64,000 nucleotides of DNA from Sutterella sp. (GCA_017936545.1 JAGBFJ010000010.1:17699-81698); one strand, 5' to 3'. Numbered from the stretch's first letter, positions 8,137 to 19,794 are shown. Notes: a model not told the origin generated them from the letters alone. A program made the numbers and translations.

Positions 8137-10770
8137 TTACTTCGCCACGACGTTCACGAGGCGGTTCTTCACTACGATGATCTTGCGGACCGTCACGCCG
8201 TTGATGAAGCGCTGCACGTCGGGGTTGGCGAGCGCTGCGGCTTCGATCGTCGCCTGATCGGCGTCGCTCGGCACGAGAATTTCTCCGCGGAGCTTGCCGT
8301 TCACCTGGACGACGAGCTTGAGTTCGTCGGCCTTGATGGCGTCTTCGGACCACTGCGGCCACGGCGCATCGATGAGGTCGCCGATGCGTTCGGCAAAGCC
8401 GAGTTCGCCCCAGAGAGCCGTCGAGATGTGCGGCGCGATCGGGTAGAGCGTGCGCAGCAGGATCGAGGCGGTTTCAGCGCGGGCGGCTTCGTCGGCCGGC
8501 GTCGTGCCCTTGAAGCCTTCGATCACGTTGAACATCTTCATGCAGGCGGACACCACGGTGTTGTACTGCATGCGCGAGAAGTCGTAGTCGGCCTGACGCA
8601 GGGCGGCATGGACTTCGCGGCGCAGATGCTTCGCATCATGTTCGAGCGTGAGGCCGTCGAGCGCCGGGGCCTGACGGATTTCTTCATGACGGGCATAGGC
8701 CCAGGCCCAGATGCGGCGCAGAAAGCGGTACGTGCCTTCGGCGCCGGAGTTGGACCAGGCGGCGGACTGATCGGGAGGACCGGCGAACATCACGAAGGAA
8801 CGGGCCGTGTCGGCGCCGAACTTGTTGATGATGTCGCGCGGTTCGACCACGTTGTTCTTCGACTTAGACATCTTTTCGATGCCGCCGAGCGTGACGGGCT
8901 GGCCGTCGGCCTTGCAGATGGCGCCGACCGGGCGGCCCTTTTCGTCGTACTGAACTTCGACTTCGTCCGGGTAGAACCACTGCTTGCGGCCTTCGGGCGT
9001 CAGGCGGTAGTAGCTTTCCGCCATCAGCATGCCCTGCGTGAAGAGGTTCTTGAACGGTTCGTCGTACTTGACGAGGCCGAGGTCGCGCATCACCTTCGTC
9101 CAGAAGCGGGCGTAGAGGAGGTGGAGCACGGCGTGTTCGATGCCGCCGATGTACTGATCCATCGGCATCCAGTAGTCGGCGCGCTTGTCGACCATGCCCG
9201 TCGTGCAGTCGGGCGAGCAATAGCGCTGGAAGTACCAGGAGCTGTCGACGAAGGTGTCCATCGTGTCGGTTTCGCGCTGAGCGTCGCCGCCGCACTTCGG
9301 GCACTTGACGTTGAGGAAGGCTTCGCACTTCGTCAGCGGGTTGCCGGAGCCGTCAGGGATGAGGTCGTCGGGGAGCACCACCGGCAGATCTTCTTCAGGA
9401 ACAGGCACCGGGCCGCAGCACGGGCAGTTGATGATGGGGATCGGCGTGCCCCAGTAGCGCTGACGGGAGATGCCCCAGTCGCGCAGACGGAACTGCACCT
9501 GCTTGTCGCCGAGGCCCTTCGACTTCAGTTCGGCAGCGATGGCGTCGCAGGCCTGATGGAAGTCGAGACCGTCGAACTTGCCGGAGTTGACGAGATAGGT
9601 CGGACGGGTCTTGTCGGCATACCAGTCCTGCCAGGCGTCGGTTGAGAAGATTTCGCCTTCGACGGCCACCACCTGCTTGATGGCGACGCCGAACTTCTTG
9701 GCAAACGCGAAGTCGCGTTCGTCGTGCGCGGGCACGCCCATGACGGCGCCTTCGCCGTAGCTCATGAGGACGTAGTTGGCGATCCACACTTCGACGTTTT
9801 CGCCGGTGAGCGGATGTCTGACGAAGAAGCCCGTGGGCACGCCCTTCTTTTCCATCGTCGCCATGTCGGCTTCGCTGACGCCGCCCTTGGCGCATTCATC
9901 GATGAAGGCCTGAAGTTCGGGACGGTTCTTGGAGACGTAGGCGGCGAGCGGATGTTCGGCGGCGATCGCCACGAAGGTGACGCCCATCAGCGTGTCGGGG
10001 CGGGTCGTGTAGACGCGCAGTTCCTTCGGCTGACCGTCGAGTTCGTACGGGAAGCTGAGGTTCACGCCTTCGGAGCGGCCGATCCAGTGCTCCTGCATGC
10101 GGCGGACCTGTTCGGGCCAGCCTTCGAGCTGGTTCAGATCGTCAAGCAGTTCCTGAGCGTACTGCGTGATGCCGAGGTAGTAGCCCGGAATCTCGCGCTT
10201 TTCAACAACGGCGCCGGAACGCCAGCCGCGGCCGTCGATAACCTGTTCGTTGGCAAGCACGGTCTTGTCAACCGGGTCCCAGTTGACGATCTGCGTCTTG
10301 CGGTAGGCGATGCCCTTTTCGAGCATCTTGAGGAACATCCACTGGTTCCAGCGGTAGTACTCGGGCTTGCAGGTGGCCACTTCGCGCGACCAGTCGAAGG
10401 CAAGACCGAGAGGCTCCATCTGAGCCTTCATATCCGCGATGTTGCTGTAGGTCCACTTGGCCGGCGCGACCTTCTTCGCCAGAGCCGCATTTTCAGCAGG
10501 CAGACCGAACGCGTCCCATCCCATGGGGGTCATCACGTTGTAACCCTTCATGCGGTAGTAGCGGTACATCACGTCGTTGAGCGTGTAGTTACGCACGTGC
10601 CCCATGTGAAGCTTGCCGCTCGGATACGGCAGCATCGAGCAGACGTAAAACTTGGGTTTGGGCTGTCCTTTGTCATCGAGCGCGTCTTCGACGGCACGGT
10701 AGACGTCCTTGGCCTTCCACATGGCCTGGACTTCGGATTCCACTGCCTGAGCAGAGTAAGTCTCGCGCAT
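8137..10770 (-). CDS. leuS: Leucyl-tRNA synthetase
   Basis: This class I synthetase charges tRNA-Leu with leucine. The product is 877 residues, normal for bacterial LeuRS. The HIGH-type motif HMGH is at residues 55-58 ([14 protein letters not shown]) and the KMSKS signature is in [14 protein letters not shown]. The CP1 editing domain ([20 protein letters not shown]) and zinc-type cysteine pairs ([14 protein letters not shown]) are also present. The ATG at 10770 gives the normal N-terminus METYS-like ([15 protein letters not shown]) with GGAAAG upstream; the open frame continues to 11013 without similarity. It is divergent from the uvrD-type gene. Confidence 0.98.
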   Translation of the reverse strand: MRETYSAQAVESEVQAMWKAKDVYRAVEDALDDKGQPKPKFYVCSMLPYPSGKLHMGHVRNYTLNDVMYRYYRMKGYNVMTPMGWDAFGLPAENAALAKKVAPAKWTYSNIADMKAQMEPLGLAFDWSREVATCKPEYYRWNQWMFLKMLEKGIAYRKTQIVNWDPVDKTVLANEQVIDGRGWRSGAVVEKREIPGYYLGITQYAQELLDDLNQLEGWPEQVRRMQEHWIGRSEGVNLSFPYELDGQPKELRVYTTRPDTLMGVTFVAIAAEHPLAAYVSKNRPELQAFIDECAKGGVSEADMATMEKKGVPTGFFVRHPLTGENVEVWIANYVLMSYGEGAVMGVPAHDERDFAFAKKFGVAIKQVVAVEGEIFSTDAWQDWYADKTRPTYLVNSGKFDGLDFHQACDAIAAELKSKGLGDKQVQFRLRDWGISRQRYWGTPIPIINCPCCGPVPVPEEDLPVVLPDDLIPDGSGNPLTKCEAFLNVKCPKCGGDAQRETDTMDTFVDSSWYFQRYCSPDCTTGMVDKRADYWMPMDQYIGGIEHAVLHLLYARFWTKVMRDLGLVKYDEPFKNLFTQGMLMAESYYRLTPEGRKQWFYPDEVEVQYDEKGRPVGAICKADGQPVTLGGIEKMSKSKNNVVEPRDIINKFGADTARSFVMFAGPPDQSAAWSNSGAEGTYRFLRRIWAWAYARHEEIRQAPALDGLTLEHDAKHLRREVHAALRQADYDFSRMQYNTVVSACMKMFNVIEGFKGTTPADEAARAETASILLRTLYPIAPHISTALWGELGFAERIGDLIDAPWPQWSEDAIKADELKLVVQVNGKLRGEILVPSDADQATIEAAALANPDVQRFINGVTVRKIIVVKNRLVNVVAK

Positions 10771-10821
10771 AACGCTTTCCAGTGTTGGTGAGTCAAAAAG
10801 AAAAAAGAAGAATAACGTAAA

Positions 10822-10827
10822 AGTATA
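10822..10827 (-). promoter_or_regulatory. Possible -10 element of leuS
   Basis: On the minus strand TATACT lies about 52 bases before the leuS ATG in an AT-rich stretch. No good TTGACA match sits 16-18 bases upstream; that position instead falls in the palindrome CCTGAGCTCAGG (10838-10849). The call rests on one hexamer only. Confidence 0.35.
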
Positions 10828-11047
10828 CTCATACTGGCCTGAGCTCAGGACTCGGGGCGGAATCGGGATGTCGGGGTTTTTTTGATTGATGCCAAAAGGA
10901 GGCGGCTCTTTTGAAGGGACTGCTCCGCCCTGCCGCCCGACCAGATTTGCCGAGGCATGAGCGCCGCGGCGAAATGTGCTACCTTCTCTCTCCCGTTTTA
11001 TTCTTCGATCCACTCATTCCAAGGCCGCGTTTTGCGGCGTCCGATTT

Positions 11048-13471
11048 ATGTCCGATCTTCTGCAGTCGCTCAATCCCAGACAGCTTCAGGCCGTCACCGC
11101 TCCCGAGGAAAGCATTCTTATTCTGGCGGGCGCGGGCTCGGGCAAAACCCGCGTGCTCACCACGCGCATCGCCTGGCTGCTGAACGAACACCGCGCATCC
11201 ACCTCCGAAATTCTGGCCGTCACCTTCACCAACAAGGCTGCCAAGGAAATGCTGGTGCGTCTGGAAACGATGCTGCCCTACGATCTTCGGCGCATGTGGG
11301 TGGGCACCTTCCACGGACTCTGCAACCGGATTCTGCGCCGCCATGCGCTTGAGGCCGGACTGCCGAAGACCTTCCAGATTCTGGATTCGGGCGACCAGCT
11401 CTCGCTGGTGAAGCGCGTCATGAAGGCGCTCAACGTCGACACCGATACGTGCGATCCCCGTCAGGTTCAGAACTTCATCAACTGGAACAAGGAAAACGGC
11501 ATCCGCGCGGCGCGCTCCGGGTCTCATGGCGGCGACGAGCGGGGCGTGAAGATCTATCAGGCCTACGAGGCGCAGTGCCAGAAGGAGGGCGTGGTTGACT
11601 TCGCGGAGCTGCTTCTTCGCTGCTACGAGCTTCTCGACTGCAACGAGATCGTGCGCCAGCACTATCAGAACCGCTTCCGCCACATTCTGGTCGACGAGTT
11701 TCAGGATACCAACGTTCTTCAGTACCGCTGGCTCCAGATGCTGGCGGGCTTCGGCCGCGGTCCCGCCGGCGAACCGATGAACGCCGTCTTCGCCGTGGGC
11801 GACGACGACCAGTCGATCTATGCCTTCCGAGGCGCCAACGTCGGCAACATGTCGGACTTCCTGCGCGATTTCGGCGTGTCCGAACCGATCAAGCTTGAGG
11901 AAAACTACCGTTCGACGGGCACCATTCTCGATGCCGCCAACGCCATTATCAGCAACAACACGCAGCGTCTGGGGAAGAACCTCTGGACGGCGGGCAGCCG
12001 CGGCCACCGCATCACGGTCGTCAAGCATGAGGACGATCGCGAGGAGGCGCGCTGGATTGCCCAGGAAATCGAGGCCGATCATCTGAGGGGCCGCGCCTGG
12101 CGCGACCATGCCGTGCTCTACCGCATGAATGCGCAGTCCCGAGCGGTGGAAGCCGCCATGACGGCGGCCGGCATTCCGTACCGCGTCTACGGAGGCCAAC
12201 GCTTCTTCGAGCGTGCCGAAGTGAAGCACGTCCTCGCCTACCTGCGTCTGCTTGATAATCCGGGCGACGACACGAGCTTCCTGCGCGTGGTGAATTTTCC
12301 GGCGCGCGGCATCGGCGCGCGCACGATCGAATCGCTGACGGGCGAGGCTCAGGTCCGCGGCAAGAGTCTCTGGCAGACGCTTGAGGCGCCGGGCTGGAAG
12401 GTTCCCGCCAAGCTTGAAGCCTTCCGCGACATGATTCTTCAGATGCGCATTGAGGCGGAGGGACTGCCGCTCACCGACACCATCCGTCTGGTCATCGTCC
12501 GATCCGGCCTTGAGGCGTACTACAAGGCGGAAAAGGACGGCGAAGACCGCATCGCCAACATGAATGAAATGCTGTCGGCAGCGGCGGGCTATCTGGCCAA
12601 TGAAGGTTTCCCCGAGGCGATCAATGCCTTCAGCCCGGCCGACGATGCCGATCAGACGCCGCTGCAGGGATTCCTCGCCCAGGCGACGCTCGAAGCCGGC
12701 GACAAGAACGAGCAGGGCGATATCGACGCCGTTCAGATCATGACCGTGCATGCCGCCAAGGGTCTCGAATTCCGGGAAGTCTTCATTGCAGGCTGCGAAG
12801 AAGGCATCTTCCCGCATTTTTCCGCCGTCACCGACACCCGGGGACCGGGCATCGACGAAGAGCGCCGCCTCATGTACGTGGCCGTCACCCGCGCGAAGGA
12901 GCGCCTTGTCATCACCCACTGCCGCTCACGCATGCAGTACGGCGAGACCCGGAGCAATCCGCCTTCGAGCTTCATCGGAGAAATTCCGGAGCCTCTGCGC
13001 GAGGAAAAGAATCTCACCGCCCGGCGCGGCTGGGACGACGGCGGGCGTTCGGACGAGGACGGCTCGGGAAGCAGCTGGGGATGGGAGAGACCGTCCTTCG
13101 GCGGCAGCCGATCGGCATCGTCCTACGGCCGCTCCGGCTCGAGAGGCGGTTACGGCGGGTATTCGTCTTCGCGAGGCTATGCGGAGTCGTCCTCGCGGAA
13201 TGACCGCGACGACTGGCGCCGCGGACTGAACGGCAGCGGCACCTATCGTTCCCGCGAGGAGCCGCTCGTCAGGCGCGCGGCCGCCAAGAGCGCGGGCGAC
13301 ACTTTCGGCTTCAGCGCCGGCGACCGGCTTCGTCACAAGAAGTTCGGGGAGGGGACGGTGGAAAGCGTGACGGGCTCCGGCGCCGACGCGCGAATCCGAA
13401 TCCGCTTCGACTCGGCGGGCTCGAAGGAGTTGATGCTGGCACTAGCCGTGAGGAATCTTGAGAAGTGCTGA
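11048..13471 (+). CDS. uvrD: UvrD/PcrA-type superfamily 1 DNA helicase with low-complexity tail
   Basis: An ATP-driven 3'-5' helicase for excision and mismatch repair. The protein is 807 residues. Motifs include LNPRQLQAV at the start, Walker A AGAGSGKT (residues 27-34), TFTNKAAKEM, GTFHGLCNRILR, DEFQDTN, GDDDQSIYAFRGA, EENYRST-like (LEENYRSTG), VMTVHAAKGLEF-like and YVAVTRAKERL. The ATG at 11048 is chosen because the family N-terminus begins there. After about residue 660 comes an unusual Gly/Ser/Arg/Tyr-rich linker (GGSRSASSYGRSGSRGGYGG), and then a PcrA/UvrD-type Tudor-like end (GDRLRHKKFGEGTVESVTG). It is followed by tRNA-Arg. Confidence 0.93.
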   Translation: MSDLLQSLNPRQLQAVTAPEESILILAGAGSGKTRVLTTRIAWLLNEHRASTSEILAVTFTNKAAKEMLVRLETMLPYDLRRMWVGTFHGLCNRILRRHALEAGLPKTFQILDSGDQLSLVKRVMKALNVDTDTCDPRQVQNFINWNKENGIRAARSGSHGGDERGVKIYQAYEAQCQKEGVVDFAELLLRCYELLDCNEIVRQHYQNRFRHILVDEFQDTNVLQYRWLQMLAGFGRGPAGEPMNAVFAVGDDDQSIYAFRGANVGNMSDFLRDFGVSEPIKLEENYRSTGTILDAANAIISNNTQRLGKNLWTAGSRGHRITVVKHEDDREEARWIAQEIEADHLRGRAWRDHAVLYRMNAQSRAVEAAMTAAGIPYRVYGGQRFFERAEVKHVLAYLRLLDNPGDDTSFLRVVNFPARGIGARTIESLTGEAQVRGKSLWQTLEAPGWKVPAKLEAFRDMILQMRIEAEGLPLTDTIRLVIVRSGLEAYYKAEKDGEDRIANMNEMLSAAAGYLANEGFPEAINAFSPADDADQTPLQGFLAQATLEAGDKNEQGDIDAVQIMTVHAAKGLEFREVFIAGCEEGIFPHFSAVTDTRGPGIDEERRLMYVAVTRAKERLVITHCRSRMQYGETRSNPPSSFIGEIPEPLREEKNLTARRGWDDGGRSDEDGSGSSWGWERPSFGGSRSASSYGRSGSRGGYGGYSSSRGYAESSSRNDRDDWRRGLNGSGTYRSREEPLVRRAAAKSAGDTFGFSAGDRLRHKKFGEGTVESVTGSGADARIRIRFDSAGSKELMLALAVRNLEKC

Positions 13472-13564
13472 TGCGCCGTACCTGGACGGACTCGGTCGGG
13501 CGTCCGGCGATATCTGCTAGAATCATTCACCTGCTTCTTCGGCGTCTGCCGGAGAACCCGGCTT

Positions 13565-13641
13565 GTCTCCGTAGCTCAGCAGGATAGAGCATCCGCCTCC
13601 TAAGCGGAAGGTCGCGCGTTCGAATCGCGCCGGAGACGCCA
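13565..13641 (+). tRNA. tRNA-Arg (anticodon CCT)
   Basis: A full cloverleaf with encoded CCA. The acceptor arms are GTCTCCG (13565-13571) and CGGAGAC (13631-13637), followed by G and CCA. The D arm is GCTC...GAGC, the anticodon stem TCCGC/GCGGA, and the anticodon CCT is at 13599-13601 in loop CTCCTAA. The T arm is GCGCG-TTCGAAT-CGCGC. It reads AGG, a rare arginine codon in such genomes. Confidence 0.97.
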
Positions 13642-13647
13642 CTGAAG

Positions 13648-13682
13648 AATCCCGTTCCTGTCCTGAGGTGCGGGATTTTTTG
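13648..13682 (+). terminator. Terminator after tRNA-Arg
   Basis: AATCCCG (13648-13654) pairs with CGGGATT (13671-13677), followed by a T run. It lies 7 bases after the tRNA 3' end. Confidence 0.75.
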
Positions 13683-14055
13683 TTGCCGTCTGAATTTCAG
13701 AAGGCACAGCAGCAGAATGTGAGATTCTTTAGTATGAGTAAAGTTATCTTAAAGATACATATATTCTATGCATTGTGGTATAGTTTTTGCTGAGCAGCCG
13801 TTTGGCAGCCGCCGGATCTGAGGACAGCTGTCTCAAATCCGGCGGAATGAGAGGAGTTTCGTACGGGACTCTTTTTCAGGCTGCCCTGCTGAACGACTGA
13901 CGCCCGGGTCGGACCCGCGTCGGACGGGGCGGAAGAATCTGCGGCGGACGGAATGGACGAGCGAAACCGCTGCACAGCTTCCGGCCCTTTCGTTCATCTG
14001 CGGGCCGGACTGTGATTCGTCGATCCGAGGCGGACGGATGCGGCGCAAGTGTTTT
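13683..14055 (+). other. Non-coding spacer between tRNA-Arg and the MATE gene
   Basis: About 370 bases without a credible gene; the short open frames here have no recognisable sequence. The part at 13710-13795 is clearly AT-richer than its surroundings. The only clear structure is the inverted repeat at 13809-13845, listed separately. The T-poor end makes a terminator for the MATE gene uncertain. Confidence 0.6.
13809..13845. repeat. Long inverted repeat downstream of the MATE gene
   Basis: CCGCCGGATCTGAG (13809-13822) pairs with CTCAAATCCGGCGG (13832-13845) with one mismatch. The inner bases can extend the stem with a bulge. There is no T run on either side. It could be a weak terminator, a transcript-stability element or a dispersed repeat. 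Confidence 0.6.
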
Positions 14056-15402
14056 TCAGAGACGCTTCGTGCGCCAGCTGCCTTTTCTCCAGCAGACGAA
14101 AAGAACCGCTCCCGCCGTCAGATAGTAAATGTAGTCGGCGGTCCAAACCACGGCGACCTCGGCGGTGACGGAAACAATCGCGAAGATATAGACGAGGTAA
14201 AGGACGGCCGCGGCCATTGTCGCGACCGACGCTTCCTTCGTCTGACCCATGCCGCCCGTCACGAAGAGCAGGTACATCGACGGAATGGCCGTCGCAAAGC
14301 TGCCGAGCATGACGTAGAGCGTGGCCGTCGATGCTTCGATGACCTCGTCCAGACTGGTGAAGACAGAAAGCGTCGCGGCCGGAAAGAGCGCGATGAGGAC
14401 CATCAGCGGAATCATCGCTGCGGTGCAGACGATCAGTCCGCGTCTGACGACGCCCGGCACTTCGTCGGGACGATTTTCTCCCATTAGATTCGACGCGATG
14501 GCGCCGCAGGCGGAACCGAAGCCGTGAATGAAGAGAAACAGCGTGGAACAGATCTGGCGGGCGATGTTGGAGACGGCAAGCGGCGTTTCGCCGAGATGCT
14601 CCACCGCCAGAAAGAAGATCAGCCAGGCCAGAAAGGCAAAGGCTTCCTGAATCATCAGCCAGCGCCCTAGCGCGAAGAGTTCTCGATGCAGATGCCATCC
14701 GGCGGGGCTGCCTGAAAAGAGCTGGTAGCGAAGGCGGTCGACTTTGCAGAATGTGTAGACGGCAAAGAAGATCAGGCAGACGGCGTCGGCGACGGAGGAA
14801 GCGATGGCGGCGCCCGCGATGCCGAGTGCGGGAATCGGTCCGCAGCCGAAGATGAGCGCCCAGTTGAGCAGGCAGTTCGTGACGACCATCACGACGGAGC
14901 TCGCGGTCAGAATGGCCGGACGCAGGACTGCAATGAAGAAGGCGCGGAAGGCGGCGCAGAGAAAGGCAAACGGCAGTCCCCACACGCGCCAGAAAAGATA
15001 GGTGTCGCTTGCGGCGGCGACGTCCCCCGAGGCGCAGACGTGCGAGAAGAAGGGGCCGGAAAGAAAGAACGAAACGAGGATGAGGAGAACGGACAGAGCC
15101 GTCAGAAAAAGCGCGCCTGCGCGAAACGCCCGTCCGATGTCGGCGAAGCGTTTTTCTCCGTTGCGCCGGGCCATGAAGGACTGCAGCCCGAAGCTGTAGC
15201 CGAAGCCCAGCATCAGCAGCACCAGGAAAAAGACGCCGGAGAGTGCGGCGGCGCCGAGCTCGACTTCGCCTACGCGGCCGAGAAAGGCCACGTCCGTCAT
15301 GCCGATCAGCTGCTCGAGCAGAAAGCTCAGCATGAGCGGAAGCGCCATGCGGACGATGCGTCCGGTGCCGTAATGCTGCTGCGGAATGACTGAAGTCGAC
15401 AT
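14056..15402 (-). CDS. MATE family multidrug/sodium exporter
   Basis: A 448-residue membrane protein with about twelve hydrophobic segments. It has the MATE pattern at the start of each half (RMALPLMLSFLLEQLIGMTDVAFLGRVGE, here shown in part, and AVSNIARQICSTLFLFIHGFGSACG), with the AAAL and GLQSF-type signatures of the family. MATE proteins expel cationic drugs or metabolites in exchange for Na+ or H+; the substrate here cannot be told. It is a single gene with the asparaginase gene upstream on the same strand, separated by a terminator. Confidence 0.88.
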   Translation of the reverse strand: MSTSVIPQQHYGTGRIVRMALPLMLSFLLEQLIGMTDVAFLGRVGEVELGAAALSGVFFLVLLMLGFGYSFGLQSFMARRNGEKRFADIGRAFRAGALFLTALSVLLILVSFFLSGPFFSHVCASGDVAAASDTYLFWRVWGLPFAFLCAAFRAFFIAVLRPAILTASSVVMVVTNCLLNWALIFGCGPIPALGIAGAAIASSVADAVCLIFFAVYTFCKVDRLRYQLFSGSPAGWHLHRELFALGRWLMIQEAFAFLAWLIFFLAVEHLGETPLAVSNIARQICSTLFLFIHGFGSACGAIASNLMGENRPDEVPGVVRRGLIVCTAAMIPLMVLIALFPAATLSVFTSLDEVIEASTATLYVMLGSFATAIPSMYLLFVTGGMGQTKEASVATMAAAVLYLVYIFAIVSVTAEVAVVWTADYIYYLTAGAVLFVCWRKGSWRTKRL

Positions 15403-15427
15403 ATGCGGTAAGTAAGCATGAACAGAC

Positions 15428-15466
15428 GGAAAAAGCGTACCGCCGCGGGCTGCGGACGGTACGCTT
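15428..15466 (-). terminator. Terminator after ansB
   Basis: AAGCGTACCG (15433-15442) pairs with CGGTACGCTT (15457-15466). Read on the minus strand the hairpin ends in TTTTTCC. It separates the asparaginase transcript from the MATE gene. Confidence 0.8.
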
Positions 15467-15544
15467 CAGGTTACCGCATCATTTTAGCGGGATCGCACGG
15501 CGCACGCTTCAGGCTTGCCGTCCGGTCAGACCGCCTTCTTCAGA

Positions 15545-16588
15545 TCAGTAGAGGTCGAAGAACTTCTGGATTTCCTGCCAGTCGCCGGTCTTCGTGAGGG
15601 CGAGCTGGAGAAGCACGCGGGCCTTCTGCGGGTTCAGCGTGCCGGAGGACACCCAGTGCTGGGCCTTGTCGTCCACTTCTGCGTCCTTCGTGGTGGCGCC
15701 GGTCGGAACGCGGGAGGAGCGGACGACGACGATGCCGTCCTTCGTGGCCTTTTCAAGCACCGGCCAGATGGCCTTGTGGATGTTGCCGTTGCCGACGCCG
15801 GCGCTCACGATGCCCTTGTAGCCAGCCTTGATGAGGGCTTCGGCCTGCATGCCTTCAACACCGGCGTGGTTGTAGACGATGCCGACCTTCGGAAGCTTGT
15901 CGAGCTTGGAAACGTCGAACGGGGTCTTCGTCGTGTGGGCGCGGACCGGCATGACTTCGTAGGTCACCTGGTTGTTGAAGATCGTGCCGACCTTGCCGAA
16001 GTTGGCGGCCTGGAAGGTTTCGGGCTGGACCGTGTTGGTCTTCATGACTTCACGGGCGCCGATCACGACGTTGTCCATGGCGACAACGACGCCCTGCTTG
16101 GCGGTTTCAGGCGTGGCGGCCGTCAGAACGGCGTTGAAGAGGTTGCGCGGACCGTCGGCGCCGAGACCGGTCGACGGAAGCATGGCGCCCACCATCACCA
16201 CGGGCTTGGCGCACTTCGAGGTGAGGTTGAGGAAGTAGGCGGTTTCTTCCATCGTGTCGGTGCCGTGCGTGATCACGAAGCCGTCGTACTTGCCGCAGTC
16301 GGTGTTGATCGTCTTGGCGAGCTTGAGCCAGACTTCGTCGGACATGTCCTGGCTGCCGATCTGAGAAACCTGAACCGGCGTGACGTTGGCGATCTTGGCC
16401 AGTTCGGGCACGGCGGCGACGAGATGGTTGACGCTCACCTTGCCGGCGGCATAGGCGGAACCCGTCGAGGAATTGCCGGCGCCGGCGATCGTGCCGCCCG
16501 TGGCGAGCACGGCGATGTTGGGCAGCGCGAGAGCGGCGCCCGAAGCGGCGATGAGACCGAGACCGATAAGTGTCTTCTTGATGGACAT
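15545..16588 (-). CDS. ansB: Periplasmic L-asparaginase, type II
   Basis: It hydrolyses asparagine to aspartate and ammonia outside the cytoplasm. In anaerobes the aspartate can be turned into fumarate for respiration. The product is 347 residues with a Sec signal peptide (MSIKKTLIGLGLIAASGAAL, cleavage near ALA). Both catalytic threonine motifs are visible: LATGGTIAGAG and ITHGTDTMEETAYFL. The start at 16588 follows a good GGAG and gives the signal peptide directly; an in-frame ATG at 16672 is not needed. A terminator follows, so it is probably a single-gene transcript. Confidence 0.95.
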   Translation of the reverse strand: MSIKKTLIGLGLIAASGAALALPNIAVLATGGTIAGAGNSSTGSAYAAGKVSVNHLVAAVPELAKIANVTPVQVSQIGSQDMSDEVWLKLAKTINTDCGKYDGFVITHGTDTMEETAYFLNLTSKCAKPVVMVGAMLPSTGLGADGPRNLFNAVLTAATPETAKQGVVVAMDNVVIGAREVMKTNTVQPETFQAANFGKVGTIFNNQVTYEVMPVRAHTTKTPFDVSKLDKLPKVGIVYNHAGVEGMQAEALIKAGYKGIVSAGVGNGNIHKAIWPVLEKATKDGIVVVRSSRVPTGATTKDAEVDDKAQHWVSSGTLNPQKARVLLQLALTKTGDWQEIQKFFDLY

Positions 16589-18514
<1,926 letters not shown>

Positions 18515-18562
18515 GCCGAGCGGCGGGAGCGGTCCAGCCGGACCGCTGAGCATGCACAGCCG

Positions 18563-18600
18563 AAGACGCCTCACTCCAGCGGGAGCGGGGCGTCTTTCTT
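18563..18600 (+). terminator. Terminator after argG
   Basis: AAGACGCC (18563-18570) pairs with GGCGTCTT (18589-18596). The stem extends inward (CTCC with GGAG), and TTCTTTGG follows. Confidence 0.85.
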
Positions 18601-18676
18601 TGGATGTCAGTTGCTGCAGATGAACCTTTGCCTGCCATCCGCTTCTCGGAAGCATTAAGATGAGAGGGCAATGATG

Positions 18677-18711
18677 CCGGAAGGTCCGATTTCCCCGACC
18701 TTCCGGTTTTT
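18677..18711 (+). terminator. Second hairpin terminator before the cation-efflux gene
   Basis: A perfect 10-bp stem, CCGGAAGGTC (18677-18686) with GACCTTCCGG (18697-18706), and then TTTTTG. It lies 76 bases beyond the argG terminator and 38 bases before the next gene. It is either a backup or the end of a short separate transcript. Confidence 0.7.
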
Positions 18712-18748
18712 GTCAATGCAACGCACAGTTTTAACAGAAGAACCAATC

Positions 18749-19783
18749 ATGTCTGAAGAACATACGAAGACACAGGAAAACGAGGCCGGCTTTTCCAGTC
18801 ACGGCCGCGGCGACAGCCACTGGGTGCATGCGGCGGAAAAGACGAAGACGAGCGTGCTCGGCTTTGCCGTGCTGCTCACGCTGAGCTTTTCCGCGATCGA
18901 ACTGATCGGCGGTCTGTGGGGCAACTCGCTCGCCCTGATCGGCGACGCCGGCCACATGGTGACCGACTCCGCCAGCCTGCTTTTTGCCCTCATCGCCAAC
19001 AAGCTCGCCCAGAAGGGCGCCGACAGCGATCACTCGTTTGGCCACGGCCGCGTCGAAGTGCTCGCCGCCTTCATCAACGGTCTGGTGATGCTCGGCGTGG
19101 TCATCTGGATTTTTGTCGAAGCCATCGATCGCATCAATGAACCGCAGCCCGTCTCGGGCTTCTCGGTGATGACGATCGCCGCCGTGGGTCTGGTGATCAA
19201 CGTGCTCGTCGCCTGGTCGCTCTCGCGTGACCAGAAGAACATGAATACGCGCGCGGCGCTGCTGCACGTCATGGGCGACCTTCTCGGCAGCGTGGCCGCG
19301 ATTGCCGCCGGCGCGATCATCTTCTTCGGCGGCCCGACGATCGTCGACCCGATCCTGTCGATGCTCGTCTGCTGCCTGCTGCTGCACGCCACCTGGGAAG
19401 TGCTCCGCGACTCGAGCCGCGTGCTTCTTGACAGCGTGCCCGAAGGCGTCAACTACTTCAGCGTCGGCCGCCGCATCGAACAGATCCCCGGCGTCGAGAA
19501 GGTGCACGACCTGCACGTCTGGACGATGAGCCCCGGACACGGCGCCATTCAGTGCCACGTGCATATCGAAAGCCCCCAGTGCTGGCCGAAGATTCTTGAT
19601 GCGATCCGCACGTCGCTACACGAAGAGTTCCAGATCGACCACGTCACCGTGCAGCCCGAATGGGACTTCTCCGGCGACGAAGAGGAATGCGAGGTCTGCC
19701 GAAGCGGCCTCTGCCCCGAGGATTTTTCGGAACCCTCGCCGCAGCCGGCGGGCGTGACGCTGGATCTTTCCAAACTTGACTGA
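18749..19783 (+). CDS. Cation diffusion facilitator (Zn/Cd/Co efflux), ZitB/CzcD type
   Basis: A 344-residue inner-membrane metal/proton antiporter with six hydrophobic segments. Metal-site motifs are visible in TM2 (GDAGHMVTDSASLL) and TM5 (HVMGDLLGS), the HD-HD arrangement of zinc/cadmium exporters. The N-terminus has scattered histidines (SSHGRGDSHWVHAAE). The cytoplasmic end has the CDF ferredoxin-like fold (GVEKVHDLHVWTMSPG, IDHVTVQPE) plus a Cys-rich tail (EEECEVCRSGLC). The ATG at 18749 follows the upstream terminator; the longer frame from 18671 would overlap that terminator. A terminator follows. Confidence 0.9.
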   Translation: MSEEHTKTQENEAGFSSHGRGDSHWVHAAEKTKTSVLGFAVLLTLSFSAIELIGGLWGNSLALIGDAGHMVTDSASLLFALIANKLAQKGADSDHSFGHGRVEVLAAFINGLVMLGVVIWIFVEAIDRINEPQPVSGFSVMTIAAVGLVINVLVAWSLSRDQKNMNTRAALLHVMGDLLGSVAAIAAGAIIFFGGPTIVDPILSMLVCCLLLHATWEVLRDSSRVLLDSVPEGVNYFSVGRRIEQIPGVEKVHDLHVWTMSPGHGAIQCHVHIESPQCWPKILDAIRTSLHEEFQIDHVTVQPEWDFSGDEEECEVCRSGLCPEDFSEPSPQPAGVTLDLSKLD

Positions 19784-19794
19784 TGACGAATGAA

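Noticed and set aside
10979-12919. A 646-residue open frame opposite the uvrD-type gene
   Set aside because: It is an antisense shadow with no motifs; the helicase motifs lie on the plus strand.
18671-18748. Earlier start for the cation-efflux gene
   Set aside because: It would place the start inside a terminator hairpin and add residues unlike the family.
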